A stretch of DNA of 64,000 bases from positions 310,001 to 374,000 of the forward strand of contig NZ_FNWW01000002.1 of NCBI RefSeq assembly GCF_900108515.1, given 5' to 3'. The DNA comes from Halobacillus karajensis (lineage in GTDB: Bacteria > Bacillota > Bacilli > Bacillales > Halobacillaceae). This document shows positions 1 through 8,748 of this stretch, in pieces. Under the pieces are notes generated by a model. It had not been told where the DNA came from and ran no database searches. It saw nothing but the letters and a program-made list of their open reading frames with translations. Within the stretch, counting starts at the first letter, position 1, and each line of letters starts with the position of its first letter. Both the position numbers and the translations under genes were made by a program.

Positions 1-2
1 AA

Positions 3-341
3 GACCACTTACTTCGTAAGATTGATCAATACATAGATTTCTCCTCATGTTCTCTTCTTACGCAGTGCACGCAAAATCAAAATCACCAGAAAACTATTAC
101 ACGCCATGTATGGGAGGAGGATAAAGAGCAGGTTCGTTTGAACCGACTTTCCAATGAAGGGAAGTGGATTTATCGCATGAGAAAAGAGAAAGTTGAGCGT
201 AGCTTCGCAGATTCAAAAGAACTGCACGGGCTACGTTATTGTCGCTTACGCGGAAAAGAGAAAGTGAAGGAACAGGCGCTGATGACGGCCGCCTGTCAAA
301 ACATGAAAAAGATTGCCCTCCATTTAGCTAGGGTAAGTTAG
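3..341 (+). pseudogene. IS1182-family transposase remnant with in-frame internal deletion
   Basis: One frame is open from position 3 to the TAG at 339-341. It begins with DHLLRKIDQYIDFS, typical of the N-terminus of IS1182-family transposases, then passes directly into CTQNQNHQKTITRHVWEE and VERSFADSKELHGLRYCR, which belong to the C-terminal part of the DDE domain. Nearly the whole catalytic core is therefore missing although the frame is kept. The true start lies upstream of the window; the TTG at 138 is only an internal codon. The product cannot be an active transposase. Family assignment comes from remembered motifs, not a search. Confidence 0.8.
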
Positions 342-379
342 ATGGAGGAGAGTCTTTTTTGGCTATAAGCTAGAGCGAA

Positions 380-493
380 GGAGCACAGACCATGACACTC
401 CTGCGGAAAAACGGGCGATCCGAGACCCCGCAGTGTGGGTGTTCACGAGGAGGCTCGGGCGTTCGTCCGCAGAAAGGGAATGATCTGTGCTCC
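380..493. repeat. GC-rich folded element of the Bacillaceae dispersed type
   Basis: Outer arms ggagcacagaccat (380-393) and atgatctgtgctcc (480-493) pair over 14 bases with one mismatch. Inside them ctgcgga (401-407) pairs with tccgcag (466-472). The enclosed stretch with gagaccccgcag and cgaggaggctcgggcg is much richer in G+C than its surroundings and has no reading frame. Similar blocks with CTGCGG...GACCCCGCAG...GAGGAGGCTCG recur in many Bacillaceae genomes, often near IS elements. Whether it is a structured RNA, a non-autonomous element or part of the IS end is not resolved. Confidence 0.6.
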
Positions 494-508
494 TGGTGGC
501 AAGAAAAA

Positions 509-570
509 AGCTTGTAGAAAAACACGGGGTTTCTCTACAAGCTGAAGAGCCTTTTTAAAGGCTCTTCTTT
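509..570 (+). terminator. Double hairpin terminator after the IS remnant
   Basis: The first hairpin pairs agcttgtaga (509-518) with tctacaagct (534-543). The second pairs gaagagccttt (544-554) with aaaggctcttc (557-567), followed by a T-rich run. The second is a good Rho-independent terminator. It separates the IS remnant from the spo0A promoter region. Confidence 0.75.
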
Positions 571-603
571 CTTATTTTGGAGGTATAAAAGTATAAAAAC
601 ATA

Positions 604-743
604 TTCGACAAAAATCGACAAAAGTGACACCTCATTGTCGAATCAGTCCGAATTCTTGAGTATTTCAAAGCATTTTCAAGATAATCTCAAATTATGAAAT
701 TTTTTTGTTATAATAAAAGAGGGTTAAAATCCTTGGTGTCGAA
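604..743 (+). promoter_or_regulatory. spo0A promoter region with 0A boxes
   Basis: TGTCGAA boxes (consensus 0A box TGNCGAA) occur at 636-642 and 737-743, and in reverse (ttcgaca) at 604-610, with a near copy (tcgaca) at 615-620. A -10-like TATAAT lies at 709-714. Spo0A~P autoregulation through such boxes is established in B. subtilis, so the same feedback is likely here. No convincing -35 or sigma-H element could be assigned. Confidence 0.65.
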
Positions 744-792
744 TATGTGTATTACGGAAAAATGAAGGACAATTTTGTAAGGAGGAAAATAA

Positions 793-1572
793 ATGGAAAA
801 GATTCAAGTATGTTTGGCTGATGATAACCGTGAGCTTGTAAAGCTTCTTGAGGAATATTTTGAAGATGCGTCAGATATGGATGTTGTCGGCACATCCTAT
901 AATGGGAAAGATTGTTTGCAGATGGTTGAAGAGAAGCAACCGGATGTTTTAATCCTAGATATCATCATGCCACATTTGGATGGCTTGGCTGTCTTAAATA
1001 AATTAAAAGACATGGACAAGCATCCAGAAGTCATCATGTTAACTGCATTTGGTCAGGAAGAAGTGACAAAGAAAGCTGTGGAACTGGGTGCTGCTTACTT
1101 TATGATGAAACCATTTGATCTTGATCACCTTGGTGAACAAGTACGGCAAATCAAACATGCAGGCGATCCCATCAATCGTGCTTTAGGGAATAGTTATACA
1201 TCCACGAAGTCTAAGAAACCAGACCTGGATACAAGTATCACCCATATTATTCATGAGGTTGGGGTACCGGCTCACATAAAAGGTTATCAATACTTGAGAG
1301 AAGCAATAACAATGGTATACCGTGACCTTGAACTCCTTGGATCAATTACAAAAGTCCTTTATCCGGATATTGCAACGAAATATAATACCACGGCATCACG
1401 TGTAGAACGTGCAATTCGACATGCAATCGAAGTAGCTTGGAATAGAGGAAATATCGACGCGATCTCTTCCCTATTCGGTTACACGATTTCTAATACGAAA
1501 GCTAAACCGACAAACAGTGAATTCATTGCGATGGTAGCAGATCGTTTAAGATTGGAGCATAAAGCAAGTTAA
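793..1572 (+). CDS. spo0A: Sporulation master regulator Spo0A
   Basis: This is the response regulator at the end of the sporulation phosphorelay. Residues 1-125 form the receiver domain: ADDN near the N-terminus, phosphoacceptor Asp in VLILDIIMP, Thr in MLTAFG and Lys in MMKPFD. The C-terminal half (about 145-259) is the Spo0A-specific DNA-binding domain, with [20 protein letters not shown] as recognition region. Length 259 aa is close to the family norm. The ATG follows GGAGG with good spacing. A strong terminator ends the gene, so it is monocistronic. In B. subtilis spoIVB precedes spo0A; here an IS remnant region does. Confidence 0.97.
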   Translation: MEKIQVCLADDNRELVKLLEEYFEDASDMDVVGTSYNGKDCLQMVEEKQPDVLILDIIMPHLDGLAVLNKLKDMDKHPEVIMLTAFGQEEVTKKAVELGAAYFMMKPFDLDHLGEQVRQIKHAGDPINRALGNSYTSTKSKKPDLDTSITHIIHEVGVPAHIKGYQYLREAITMVYRDLELLGSITKVLYPDIATKYNTTASRVERAIRHAIEVAWNRGNIDAISSLFGYTISNTKAKPTNSEFIAMVADRLRLEHKAS

Positions 1573-1574
1573 AT

Positions 1575-1608
1575 AAAAGCACGAGAGGTACCTTTCTCTC
1601 GTGCTTTT
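1575..1608 (+). terminator. Terminator of spo0A
   Basis: Thirteen-base arms aaaagcacgagag (1575-1587) and ctctcgtgctttt (1596-1608) surround an 8-base loop and are followed by atttttg. Confidence 0.9.
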
Positions 1609-1888
1609 ATTTTTGCTGTTTCATGAGGTTACAAATTTTCATGGAAAGGGTGTAATTCGTATAAACACCGGCATCAATCTTATCCATTTCTTTGAGTAGA
1701 AAGTTATAGACCGGTTCTTCAAGGAGAAGTAGACCATCTCGATTGACTAATCTGTAGCAAAACGGGAGGTCTAAATATTGAACAATAATATAGGTTTGTC
1801 CAGCGTTCTCGTAAGTACAAATGATGGAGAGTTCACTGTTTTGGGGGTAATATTTAGACCCTCCGAATCCATCTCTCCGTAAAACCAT
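1607..1888 (-). CDS. Small conserved-looking protein of unknown function
   Basis: A 93-residue product that I do not recognise. It begins MVLRRDGFGGSKYYPQNS and has no membrane segment or cysteine cluster. ATG at 1888 is preceded on the minus strand by a purine-rich ggaagggtgg stretch that can act as ribosome site. The gene is convergent with spo0A and its end touches the spo0A terminator. Composition and start site favour a real gene, but its role is unknown. Confidence 0.55.
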   Translation of the reverse strand: MVLRRDGFGGSKYYPQNSELSIICTYENAGQTYIIVQYLDLPFCYRLVNRDGLLLLEEPVYNFLLKEMDKIDAGVYTNYTLSMKICNLMKQQK

Positions 1889-2021
1889 AGAACCACCCTT
1901 CCTTTATCCCTTATCATATCTGAAAAATAATTAAAGATGTAACAAAAACATAGAGTAATTGTAAAAAGCCCCATGTTAGCGTCGAATTTTGCGATTGAAG
2001 ATATAATTTTTTAAAAAGTTG

Positions 2022-2051
2022 TTCAATAATTCACCTATTTTGTGATACAAT
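2022..2051 (+). promoter_or_regulatory. Probable sigma-A promoter of the aspartokinase gene
   Basis: TTCAAT (2022-2027), an 18-base spacer and an extended -10, TGATACAAT (2043-2051). The start codon is 46 bases downstream of the -10. No T-box or lysine riboswitch could be seen in the short leader. Confidence 0.5.
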
Positions 2052-2096
2052 TCTTAATTATTAATTACTTTCGTTCATTAATGTGGGGGTTGTAAA

Positions 2097-3446
2097 ATGA
2101 AAGTCGTAAAATTCGGAGGCAGTTCTCTAGCCGATGCTGCACAAATCGAAAAAGTACAAAATATTATACAAGAAGATGAACAAAGAAGAGTGGTTATAGT
2201 ATCCGCCCCTGGAAAGCGGAATAGTGAAGACGACAAGGTAACAGACCTTTTAATTGCATTAGGAAGCTCTATTCAAGCTGGTGAAACAGATCGAGACATT
2301 TATAAAAAAATTATAAGCCGTTTCCGTGTAATGACTGAGGAATTAGGGCTCCCATTGAGTGTGGCTGAAAAAGTGAAGGATACCATCGATGAAGCGGTTG
2401 AGATGGTAAAAGATGATTCTTCGCATGCTCTTGATGCCCTGAAGGCATGCGGAGAGGATGGATCCGCACGTATTGTCAGTGCTTATTTGCAAGAATGCGG
2501 GCTTCAAGCTTCGTATGTTAATCCTAAAGAAGCGGGTATTGTTGTTCGTGACCAACCAGGCGGTGCCCTTGTGTTAGAAGAAAGTTTTGATCAATTATAT
2601 TCATTAAGAAGCCGTAATGAAATTCTCGTTATCCCTGGGTTCTTTGGTTTTACGCCAGAAGGTGAACTGGTCACTTTTTCACGGGGAGGCTCTGATATTA
2701 CGGGTTCGATTGTAGCAGCAGGACTAAAAGCCAACTTATATGAAAATTTCACTGATGTAGATTCTGTTTTTTGTGTAAATCCAATGGATGTGGACCAGCC
2801 AAAAGAATTAACTTCGCTGACCTACCGGGAAATGCGGGAACTATCATATGCAGGATTTTCTGTCTTCCACGATGAAGCGCTTATTCCTGCGTTTAAAGAA
2901 AAGATACCGGTCTGTATTAAAAACACGAACAACCCATCTGCGCCGGGTACAATGATTGTCTCGGATTTACCAGAAAGAGAAAGTCATGTAGTCGGAATTG
3001 CCAGTGATAAAGGATTTTTGAACTTATATGTAAGCAAATACTTCATGAACCGTGAAATTGGCTTCGGGAGGAGGTTGCTGCAAATTTTAGAAGATGAAGG
3101 TGTATCATTCGAACACGCACCTTCTGGAATCGATGATATGTCCGTGGTTATTCGAGAACACCACTTACCACCTGAAAAAGAAGAAGTAGTGGTAAATAGG
3201 ATTAAAACAGAATTACAGGTCGATACGGTGATGATCGAGAGGGAAATGGCTTTGATCATGATCGTCGGCGAAGGCATGAACCAAACAATAGGGATTGCGA
3301 GCCGTGCTGCAGCTGCCTTTCGTGAAGCAGAAGTCAATATCGAAATGATTAATCAGGGTTCTTCCGAAGTTTCCATGATGTTCGGAGTTAAATCTTCCGG
3401 ATTGGGAAAAGCAGTGAAATCCCTTTATCGCACTTTTTTTGAGTAA
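2097..3446 (+). CDS. yclM: Aspartate kinase, YclM (aspartokinase III) type
   Basis: Phosphorylates L-aspartate, the first step to lysine, threonine and methionine. The N-terminus MKVVKFGGSSLADAAQI carries the KFGGSS kinase signature; SRGGSDITG and NFTDVD complete the active site. Residues from about 310 to 449 form the ACT regulatory region, ending in VNIEMINQGSSEVSMMFGV. Length (449 aa) and sequence resemble B. subtilis YclM, the lysine/threonine-responsive isoenzyme, rather than DapG or LysC, which have the internal start for a beta subunit. GGGGG precedes the ATG. It is a single-gene unit, ending at a shared terminator. Confidence 0.93.
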   Translation: MKVVKFGGSSLADAAQIEKVQNIIQEDEQRRVVIVSAPGKRNSEDDKVTDLLIALGSSIQAGETDRDIYKKIISRFRVMTEELGLPLSVAEKVKDTIDEAVEMVKDDSSHALDALKACGEDGSARIVSAYLQECGLQASYVNPKEAGIVVRDQPGGALVLEESFDQLYSLRSRNEILVIPGFFGFTPEGELVTFSRGGSDITGSIVAAGLKANLYENFTDVDSVFCVNPMDVDQPKELTSLTYREMRELSYAGFSVFHDEALIPAFKEKIPVCIKNTNNPSAPGTMIVSDLPERESHVVGIASDKGFLNLYVSKYFMNREIGFGRRLLQILEDEGVSFEHAPSGIDDMSVVIREHHLPPEKEEVVVNRIKTELQVDTVMIEREMALIMIVGEGMNQTIGIASRAAAAFREAEVNIEMINQGSSEVSMMFGVKSSGLGKAVKSLYRTFFE

Positions 3447-3510
3447 GATAGGACAGAGCAGAACAGAAGCGTGGTTAAACGATCTTCCTATTCATTTTAC
3501 TTAAACAAGA

Positions 3511-3547
3511 AAAAGTCGAAGCAGTTTCTAAGTCTGCTTCGACTTTT
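3511..3547. terminator. Bidirectional terminator
   Basis: Perfect 14-base arms aaaagtcgaagcag (3511-3524) and ctgcttcgactttt (3534-3547) flanked by A- and T-runs. It serves the aspartokinase gene on the plus strand and the exonuclease gene on the minus strand, whose stop codon lies in the loop. Confidence 0.9.
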
Positions 3548-4271
3548 TTTGTTGGGCTAACTTTTGATTCAATTGTTCAAGGGTGTGGATATCGTACTCA
3601 AGGGTATTCGATAATAAATAATGAAAAAGTTCCGCTGTCATAATTGCATCATTCAAAGCGTGGTGACGGTCTCTTTTTTCAATTCCCACATGTTTCAACA
3701 GAGGGTCAAGTTGATGCCGAACGTTAGGAAGCAGCCATTGAGCCATAAGCTGGGAATCAATGACATGAGGTTCATAATCAGGGAGTTTCCACCTTTTTAA
3801 CATCGCCTTCAAAAAACGCATATCAAATTTAGCTGGATGAGCCACAAGAACAGAACCTTCACTAAACTCTATGAAATTTTGGAAACCCTCGATGAATGGG
3901 CTGGAATTTTGCAGCCGTTCTTTTGAGAGACCAGTCAATCTTAATGTTTGTTTGTTCACAGGCCTAATGGGTCGGATCACCTGATGGAATTTTTCCATTC
4001 GACACGCTTGCAGTCCTTGCAACCGAATGGCTCCGATAGAAATGATTTCATGACCAATTTCAGGTAAGAAGCCGGTTGTCTCTAAATCGAATATGGTAAA
4101 GTCTAAAGTTTCCAATGGCTCCTTCTCGAAGGATGGAGCTTTGGTAAAGTCGTCCAATTGGTTTTGTAACTGTTCATACAGATGCCACTTGAAGTAAGGC
4201 TTAATTTTAAAGTAGTACATTGGTTTCTCAAAGAGCAGGTATTTTAAAATTTGTAAGTCAACAGGTAACAT
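3528..4271 (-). CDS. DnaQ-type 3'-5' exonuclease (DEDDh)
   Basis: Exonuclease of the DNA polymerase III epsilon fold. ExoI is FDLETTGF (Asp and Glu), ExoII HPAKFDMRF (Asp), and ExoIII HHALNDAIMTAELF supplies the His and last Asp, so all DEDDh metal ligands are present. An approximately 50-residue N-terminal extension precedes the domain. The ATG at 4271 shares its A with the TGA of the upstream gene (TGATG), indicating translational coupling; the TTG one codon earlier is less likely. The coupling to a cNMP/CBS/DUF294 protein recurs in other bacteria, often next to acetate genes. The substrate is not known. Confidence 0.88.
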   Translation of the reverse strand: MLPVDLQILKYLLFEKPMYYFKIKPYFKWHLYEQLQNQLDDFTKAPSFEKEPLETLDFTIFDLETTGFLPEIGHEIISIGAIRLQGLQACRMEKFHQVIRPIRPVNKQTLRLTGLSKERLQNSSPFIEGFQNFIEFSEGSVLVAHPAKFDMRFLKAMLKRWKLPDYEPHVIDSQLMAQWLLPNVRHQLDPLLKHVGIEKRDRHHALNDAIMTAELFHYLLSNTLEYDIHTLEQLNQKLAQQKKSKQT

Positions 4272-6178
4272 CAAACCACCCGATTTCGGTTATAGCTCAA
4301 TTCAAGCACTTGCTGCAAGCGTTTGGCGATGATTAGCGATTCTCTTAATGAGCGTCGCTCTTCTTTATTCATAGGTCCGAGTCTCAAATCATTGCTTAGG
4401 TATTCATTCTCATCCAATTGTTGAAGGTTTGCCTTTAATCGAAACAACATAAGGCGATGCAAAGCGGTCTTCGCATTTTCGACATCACGAGGATGAAAAC
4501 GTTCTTGTTCGGCTAGTGCTTCGAGTCTATTTACTGTGTTAATTTCTTCAATTCCATATTTCATGCTGTATATACGGATGGCATTAACAATCTGCATGAT
4601 GGCAGATTTCTTTAAATTGAGTGTCCGCTTTTTTCCGATTCCTGAAATTCGCCCGAATGGTTGAACGGGGACACGGAAACGTAAAGTGTCTTTCATGAGC
4701 AATTGGTGTAAGTTCAAAGATCTCTTCACACGGCTTGTTACATATTTTTTCAAATCGTACGCAAGCGAATAATCCCCTGTAATCGGCCGGAAGTCCATAA
4801 AGATTGTAAAATCGCGTATTTCTTCCGCATCCATTTTATTAATCCACTGATCAATACTTTTATGCCAGTCACTCATTTGCTGGCGCCATTTGGGCTCCTT
4901 GGCCATTATGCCCCCGGTGCAGTATGGAAAACCGCAATCATTCAACATGTCATTTATTTTATTTGTAAACAATTCAAAGTAATTTTCGATTTTTGATTTT
5001 TGTTTACTGTTCTCATAATCTGCCAGGATGATGGCATTATCCTGGTCCGTCGAAAAAGCCTGTTCTTTTCTTCCTTCACTGCCCATTACTAAGAAACAAT
5101 AATTGACTGGTGGAGCTCCATATCCTTCACGTATCATTTCATCTTCAGCAATTTGGACGACTTGTTTATGGATTCGATCGTTGTAGTTGGTCATTAATTC
5201 AGCAATATCATACGCTAGCATATGGTCTTTGATTAAGCTGGCCACGAAGTTTTGAAAACGTTTATTATGGATCGGTGACAGTGGGATAATTTCATCGATA
5301 TTTGTTGCGTTGGAAATTTTATAAGTTAAATCGAAATAGACGGAGTTCTTAATCGTAAAGAAAGAGGACTGTCTTAAGATCCCTACCACCTTATCCTTGT
5401 GCAATACAGGGATAATTTCAGTTGGATGGTGTTTTAAATAACTCAAAGCGTCATAGATGAATTCCTGTTCGTTTATTTCATATGCTTCTTCTGCCATATA
5501 TGCGTTGACAGGATTTTTATGGTCATTCTCGAAGTAGGCACGCAAAATTTGGCTATAGCCGATCATGCCTAGCATCGACTGCTGATCATCACTAACGATA
5601 AGGGCTTCTATTTTTTGCTGTTGAAGCATACGGGCAGCCTTTTCGATTGAGGCTTCTGGGTGAATAAATGTAGGGGGTTCCATATAAGCGTCTGCCCGTT
5701 TTTTGTAAAGTTCACGGTCATCCTGTTCATCTGTCGTTGAGCTCTTATATTTGACCTCGTCATACAAACTCTTCATTAAATGACTAATACCGTCCATCAC
5801 TACTCTTGAAAAGTGGTTATTATTGGACATGACTTTCAAAAAAGATTCTCGTTTGAAGCAGATGGTTTTAATTGGTTCTAATGCCTGGACAGAAAATCGC
5901 ATCTCACCACTCGTCAATAATATCATCACACCCACAAGATCCCCCGGGTAATAAAAACGTACTGACAACTGCCGTCCATTGGAACGGTGCATAATATTTT
6001 TGGCAAGACCAGAGACCATAAAATGGATGTCAATCGTATCGTCATCCTGGTCTTCATGGATAATGAATTCATTCTTTGTGAATTCTTTTACCACAGCTTC
6101 TCCAAACACCTCTTCATATTCTTCATCCGTTAGCAAATCAAATGGATACTGCTTTCTGAACATTTCAAACTCTGTCAC
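4271..6178 (-). CDS. cNMP-binding / CBS / DUF294 nucleotidyltransferase-like signalling protein
   Basis: A 635-residue cytosolic multidomain protein. Residues about 15-135 form a cyclic-nucleotide-binding-like domain (SVRFYYPGDLVGV). Residues about 165-285 hold a pair of CBS motifs (IEALIVSDDQQSMLGMIGYS and IIPVLHKDKVVGIL). From about 330 comes the DUF294 nucleotidyltransferase-like domain with GSEGRKEQAFSTDQDNAI, resembling the GlnD/GlnE catalytic motif, followed by the DUF294 C-terminal helical domain. GTG at 6178 follows AAGGAG. It is first in a two-gene operon with the exonuclease. Sensing of adenosine nucleotides is plausible from the CBS family; the reaction is unknown. Confidence 0.88.
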   Translation of the reverse strand: MTEFEMFRKQYPFDLLTDEEYEEVFGEAVVKEFTKNEFIIHEDQDDDTIDIHFMVSGLAKNIMHRSNGRQLSVRFYYPGDLVGVMILLTSGEMRFSVQALEPIKTICFKRESFLKVMSNNNHFSRVVMDGISHLMKSLYDEVKYKSSTTDEQDDRELYKKRADAYMEPPTFIHPEASIEKAARMLQQQKIEALIVSDDQQSMLGMIGYSQILRAYFENDHKNPVNAYMAEEAYEINEQEFIYDALSYLKHHPTEIIPVLHKDKVVGILRQSSFFTIKNSVYFDLTYKISNATNIDEIIPLSPIHNKRFQNFVASLIKDHMLAYDIAELMTNYNDRIHKQVVQIAEDEMIREGYGAPPVNYCFLVMGSEGRKEQAFSTDQDNAIILADYENSKQKSKIENYFELFTNKINDMLNDCGFPYCTGGIMAKEPKWRQQMSDWHKSIDQWINKMDAEEIRDFTIFMDFRPITGDYSLAYDLKKYVTSRVKRSLNLHQLLMKDTLRFRVPVQPFGRISGIGKKRTLNLKKSAIMQIVNAIRIYSMKYGIEEINTVNRLEALAEQERFHPRDVENAKTALHRLMLFRLKANLQQLDENEYLSNDLRLGPMNKEERRSLRESLIIAKRLQQVLELSYNRNRVV

Positions 6179-6202
6179 AGAGCAAAACTCCTTCTTAGTT
6201 GT

Positions 6203-6436
6203 TTAATTTTGCTTGAAACGCCCTTTTGTTAAATTGCGTTTCCTGTCCCTGTGGAGAATAAAGCCCCCGATAAAGGCAATACCACCGACAACAAATAGGA
6301 TCCCGGCAATTCCCTGAATAGCTATATGAAAAAAGATGTTGTGAAATTCACCGAAAAGGGCATCGCGGATTAATTTAATCCCATATACAGCAATCAGCCC
6401 GGGGGTGACTAGTAAAAGTAAAGCAATTATTCTCAT
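6203..6436 (-). CDS. yqzF: DUF2627 membrane protein YqzF
   Basis: Short protein (77 aa) with two hydrophobic helices (about 3-22 and 36-61) and a basic C-terminus RDRKRNLTKGRFKQ. It matches the DUF2627 family, found in Bacilli beside bkdR as here. ATG at 6436 has a clear AAAGGAG site. It is divergent from bkdR and upstream of the DUF294 gene with a 24-base gap, so these three minus-strand genes may be cotranscribed. Function unknown. Confidence 0.82.
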   Translation of the reverse strand: MRIIALLLLVTPGLIAVYGIKLIRDALFGEFHNIFFHIAIQGIAGILFVVGGIAFIGGFILHRDRKRNLTKGRFKQN

Positions 6437-6509
6437 ATTCGTAACTCCTTTATTTCAATCCAAGAATAAGTATATCAAATGGCAGAGCTGGTTGGAACTA
6501 TCGACTTGC

Positions 6510-6538
6510 TTGCAAAAACGTGCAGATTAGGATACGAT
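6510..6538 (+). promoter_or_regulatory. Sigma-A promoter of bkdR
   Basis: TTGCAA (6510-6515), exactly 17 bases, then TACGAT (6533-6538). It lies inside the longest possible bkdR frame (ATG 6479), and therefore decides for the downstream ATG at 6572 as the true start. Confidence 0.7.
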
Positions 6539-6571
6539 GAATTTACGCAAAAAGTTGCAGGGTGTGGTGAG

Positions 6572-8647
6572 ATGAAACGTGTATTGATTGTCGGGGCAGG
6601 GAAAGGTGGTACCGCCCTGCTGAAATTATTGAATCAAATGGAGCGGATGTTCGTCGTTGCTGTTACAGATATAAATTCAAAAGCACCGGGGCTCTCGCTG
6701 GCCAGAAGTTATGGCATAGCAACTGATCAAAAATGGGAAGATTGGATACATAAAGACATTGATATAGTCATTGAAGCAACCGGGGAAGAGAAAGTCTTCA
6801 ATCAAATACGGGAAGTAAGGGAACGGTCTACAGTCGTAATCCCAGGTTCAGTTGCTTACGTTACAGCAGAGTTGTTGGAAGATAAGGAATCTCTTGTTCA
6901 AAGACTGAAGCAGCAAACGGAGAACCAGCACCTTATTTTGAACAGTATTCACGACGGCATGATTGTTATTGATGAATTTGGGAAAGTGTCCTTCATTAAT
7001 CGTAGTGCAGAGCGCATTATTGGAAAAGAAAGAGCATCCATGGTTGGTTCGCCGATCAATGAAATCATTCCTGACTCTAGACTTCCGCAAGTGGTTGCCT
7101 CTCGTAAGGAGGAAGTTAATCAAAAACTCACGCTCGATAATGGAAAGAAGGTCGTTACCACACGTATCCCGATGATTGGCGGGGACCATAAAATCATCGG
7201 AGCTTTTGCTGTGTTTAAGGATATTACCGAAGTTGTGAACCTTGCTGAAGAAATCACTGACTTAAAAGAAGTGAAGACGATGCTAGAGGCTATCATTCAT
7301 TCTTCTGATGAAGCCATTACTGTTGTAGATGAAAATGGAAGCGGTTTAATGATAAACCCAGCCTATACAAGAATTACAGGACTCACAGAAGAAGAAATTG
7401 TCGGGAAACCTGCGACCGTGGATATCTCAGAAGGGGAAAGTATGCATATGAAGGTGTTGCGGACAAGGAGAGCGGTTCGTGGGGTTCGGATGAAAGTTGG
7501 CCCTTCGAAAAAAGATGTCCTCGTCAACGTTGCGCCTGTCATAGTAGATGGGAAGTTAAAGGGAAGTGTAGGAGTTTTGCATGACGTGTCCGAGATTCAA
7601 GCGTTAACGAGCGAGCTTAAAAGGGCGCGTCAAATTATCCGCAGTTTAGAGGCTAAGTATACATTTGATGATATTATTGGTGACTCTCAGGAAATGACCC
7701 TTGCACTTGAACAAGCAAAAGTTGGAGCTCGTACACCTGCCTCTGTACTTTTGAGGGGAGAATCTGGAACGGGTAAGGAACTTTTCGCACATGCCATTCA
7801 TAACGAAAGCAAGCGGCGCCATAATAAGTTTATCCGTGTTAACTGTGCGGCTATAGCAGAGTCACTTCTTGAGAGTGAATTATTCGGATATGAAGATGGA
7901 GCGTTTTCTGGAGCAAAGCGAGGCGGCAAAAAAGGATTATTTGAAGAAGCGAATCACGGCAGTATTTTTTTAGATGAAATTGGGGAATTAACATTGCCTA
8001 TGCAGGCAAAATTGCTTCGGGTATTACAAGAAAATGAAATCATCCGTGTTGGGGGTACGAAACCAATTCATGTGGACGTCCGTGTCATTGCAGCCACCAA
8101 TGTTAATTTGGAAAAAGCGATTATGAGTAAAGACTTTCGTGAAGACCTCTACTACCGTCTCAACCGGTTACCCATTTATATTCCTCCACTTAGAGAGCGT
8201 AAAGAAGATGTGGAGCTTTTGACCGATCATTTAATTCAAAAGTTGAATGAAGATTATGGACGGCATGTGACCTCAGTGGATGAGGAAGCTTTTAGAATTC
8301 TTAAGGAATATGATTGGCCGGGAAATGTAAGAGAGCTTGAAAATATTATCGGCCGGGCCATGATCTATATGGAGAATATGGAAGACACCATACGTTCCGA
8401 GCATCTTCCGCGATTGAGGAAGGCATCTCAAGAAAAGGACAAGCAGCAAGGTGAAGCTCCCTGGCTCGGGGAAACCTTGCAGCAGGCTGTGGATGAATAT
8501 GAAAAGAATTTGCTTGCCGATGCATACAGAACACATGAATTTAACAAAACAAAGACTGCGAAAGCCCTGGGGATTTCAATTCGTAATCTATATTATAAAT
8601 TGGACAAATACAAATTAGACAAAGATAGCATGCAAGATTATTCATAA
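6572..8647 (+). CDS. bkdR: Sigma-54-dependent activator of the bkd operon
   Basis: An enhancer-binding protein that activates sigma-54 RNA polymerase. From this start it has 691 aa, matching B. subtilis BkdR (about 692). Order: N-terminal Rossmann-like glycine-rich segment ([14 protein letters not shown]), two PAS domains (about 115-220 and 230-340), AAA+ domain with Walker [15 protein letters not shown] loop contacting sigma-54 (serine in place of the usual threonine), Walker [10 protein letters not shown], and a C-terminal Fis-type helix-turn-helix ([17 protein letters not shown]). The ATG at 6479 has no ribosome site and lies upstream of the apparent promoter. The gene is followed by a -24/-12 promoter. 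Confidence 0.93.
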   Translation: MKRVLIVGAGKGGTALLKLLNQMERMFVVAVTDINSKAPGLSLARSYGIATDQKWEDWIHKDIDIVIEATGEEKVFNQIREVRERSTVVIPGSVAYVTAELLEDKESLVQRLKQQTENQHLILNSIHDGMIVIDEFGKVSFINRSAERIIGKERASMVGSPINEIIPDSRLPQVVASRKEEVNQKLTLDNGKKVVTTRIPMIGGDHKIIGAFAVFKDITEVVNLAEEITDLKEVKTMLEAIIHSSDEAITVVDENGSGLMINPAYTRITGLTEEEIVGKPATVDISEGESMHMKVLRTRRAVRGVRMKVGPSKKDVLVNVAPVIVDGKLKGSVGVLHDVSEIQALTSELKRARQIIRSLEAKYTFDDIIGDSQEMTLALEQAKVGARTPASVLLRGESGTGKELFAHAIHNESKRRHNKFIRVNCAAIAESLLESELFGYEDGAFSGAKRGGKKGLFEEANHGSIFLDEIGELTLPMQAKLLRVLQENEIIRVGGTKPIHVDVRVIAATNVNLEKAIMSKDFREDLYYRLNRLPIYIPPLRERKEDVELLTDHLIQKLNEDYGRHVTSVDEEAFRILKEYDWPGNVRELENIIGRAMIYMENMEDTIRSEHLPRLRKASQEKDKQQGEAPWLGETLQQAVDEYEKNLLADAYRTHEFNKTKTAKALGISIRNLYYKLDKYKLDKDSMQDYS

Positions 8648-8661
8648 TGAAAAATCTTGCA
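8631..8661. promoter_or_regulatory. Candidate BkdR upstream activating site
   Basis: Perfect 9-base inverted repeat tgcaagatt (8631-8639) / aatcttgca (8653-8661). Half-site centres are 22 bases apart, two helical turns, as expected for a dimeric Fis-type domain. It straddles the bkdR stop codon and is centred about 85 bases upstream of the expected sigma-54 start site. No T-run follows, so a terminator is less likely. Assignment to BkdR is inference. Confidence 0.6.
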
Positions 8662-8704
8662 AATAAAAAATCCTATACAGGCAGGTTTTGAGGCAGCTCG
8701 TAAG

Positions 8705-8722
8705 TTGGCATAAATGTTGCAT
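8705..8722 (+). promoter_or_regulatory. Sigma-54 (-24/-12) promoter of the bkd operon
   Basis: TTGGCATAAATGTTGCAT has the invariant GG (8707-8708) and GC (8719-8720) 12 bases apart, matching the TGGCAN6-7TTGCW consensus. It lies 27 bases before the ptb start codon and directly downstream of its activator gene. Confidence 0.9.
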
Positions 8723-8748
8723 ATGGAATACGTGGGAAGAGGTGACAC

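Noticed and set aside
1990..2096. Lysine riboswitch in the aspartokinase leader
   Set aside because: The leader is only about 40 bases after the -10 and has no fitting structure.
6479..6571. N-terminal extension of BkdR from ATG 6479
   Set aside because: No ribosome site, and a TTGCAA-N17-TACGAT promoter lies inside it; the 691-aa form fits the family length.
7346..8536. Long frames on the minus strand inside bkdR and other large genes
   Set aside because: Shadows of the coding strand; none has a ribosome site or recognisable domain.
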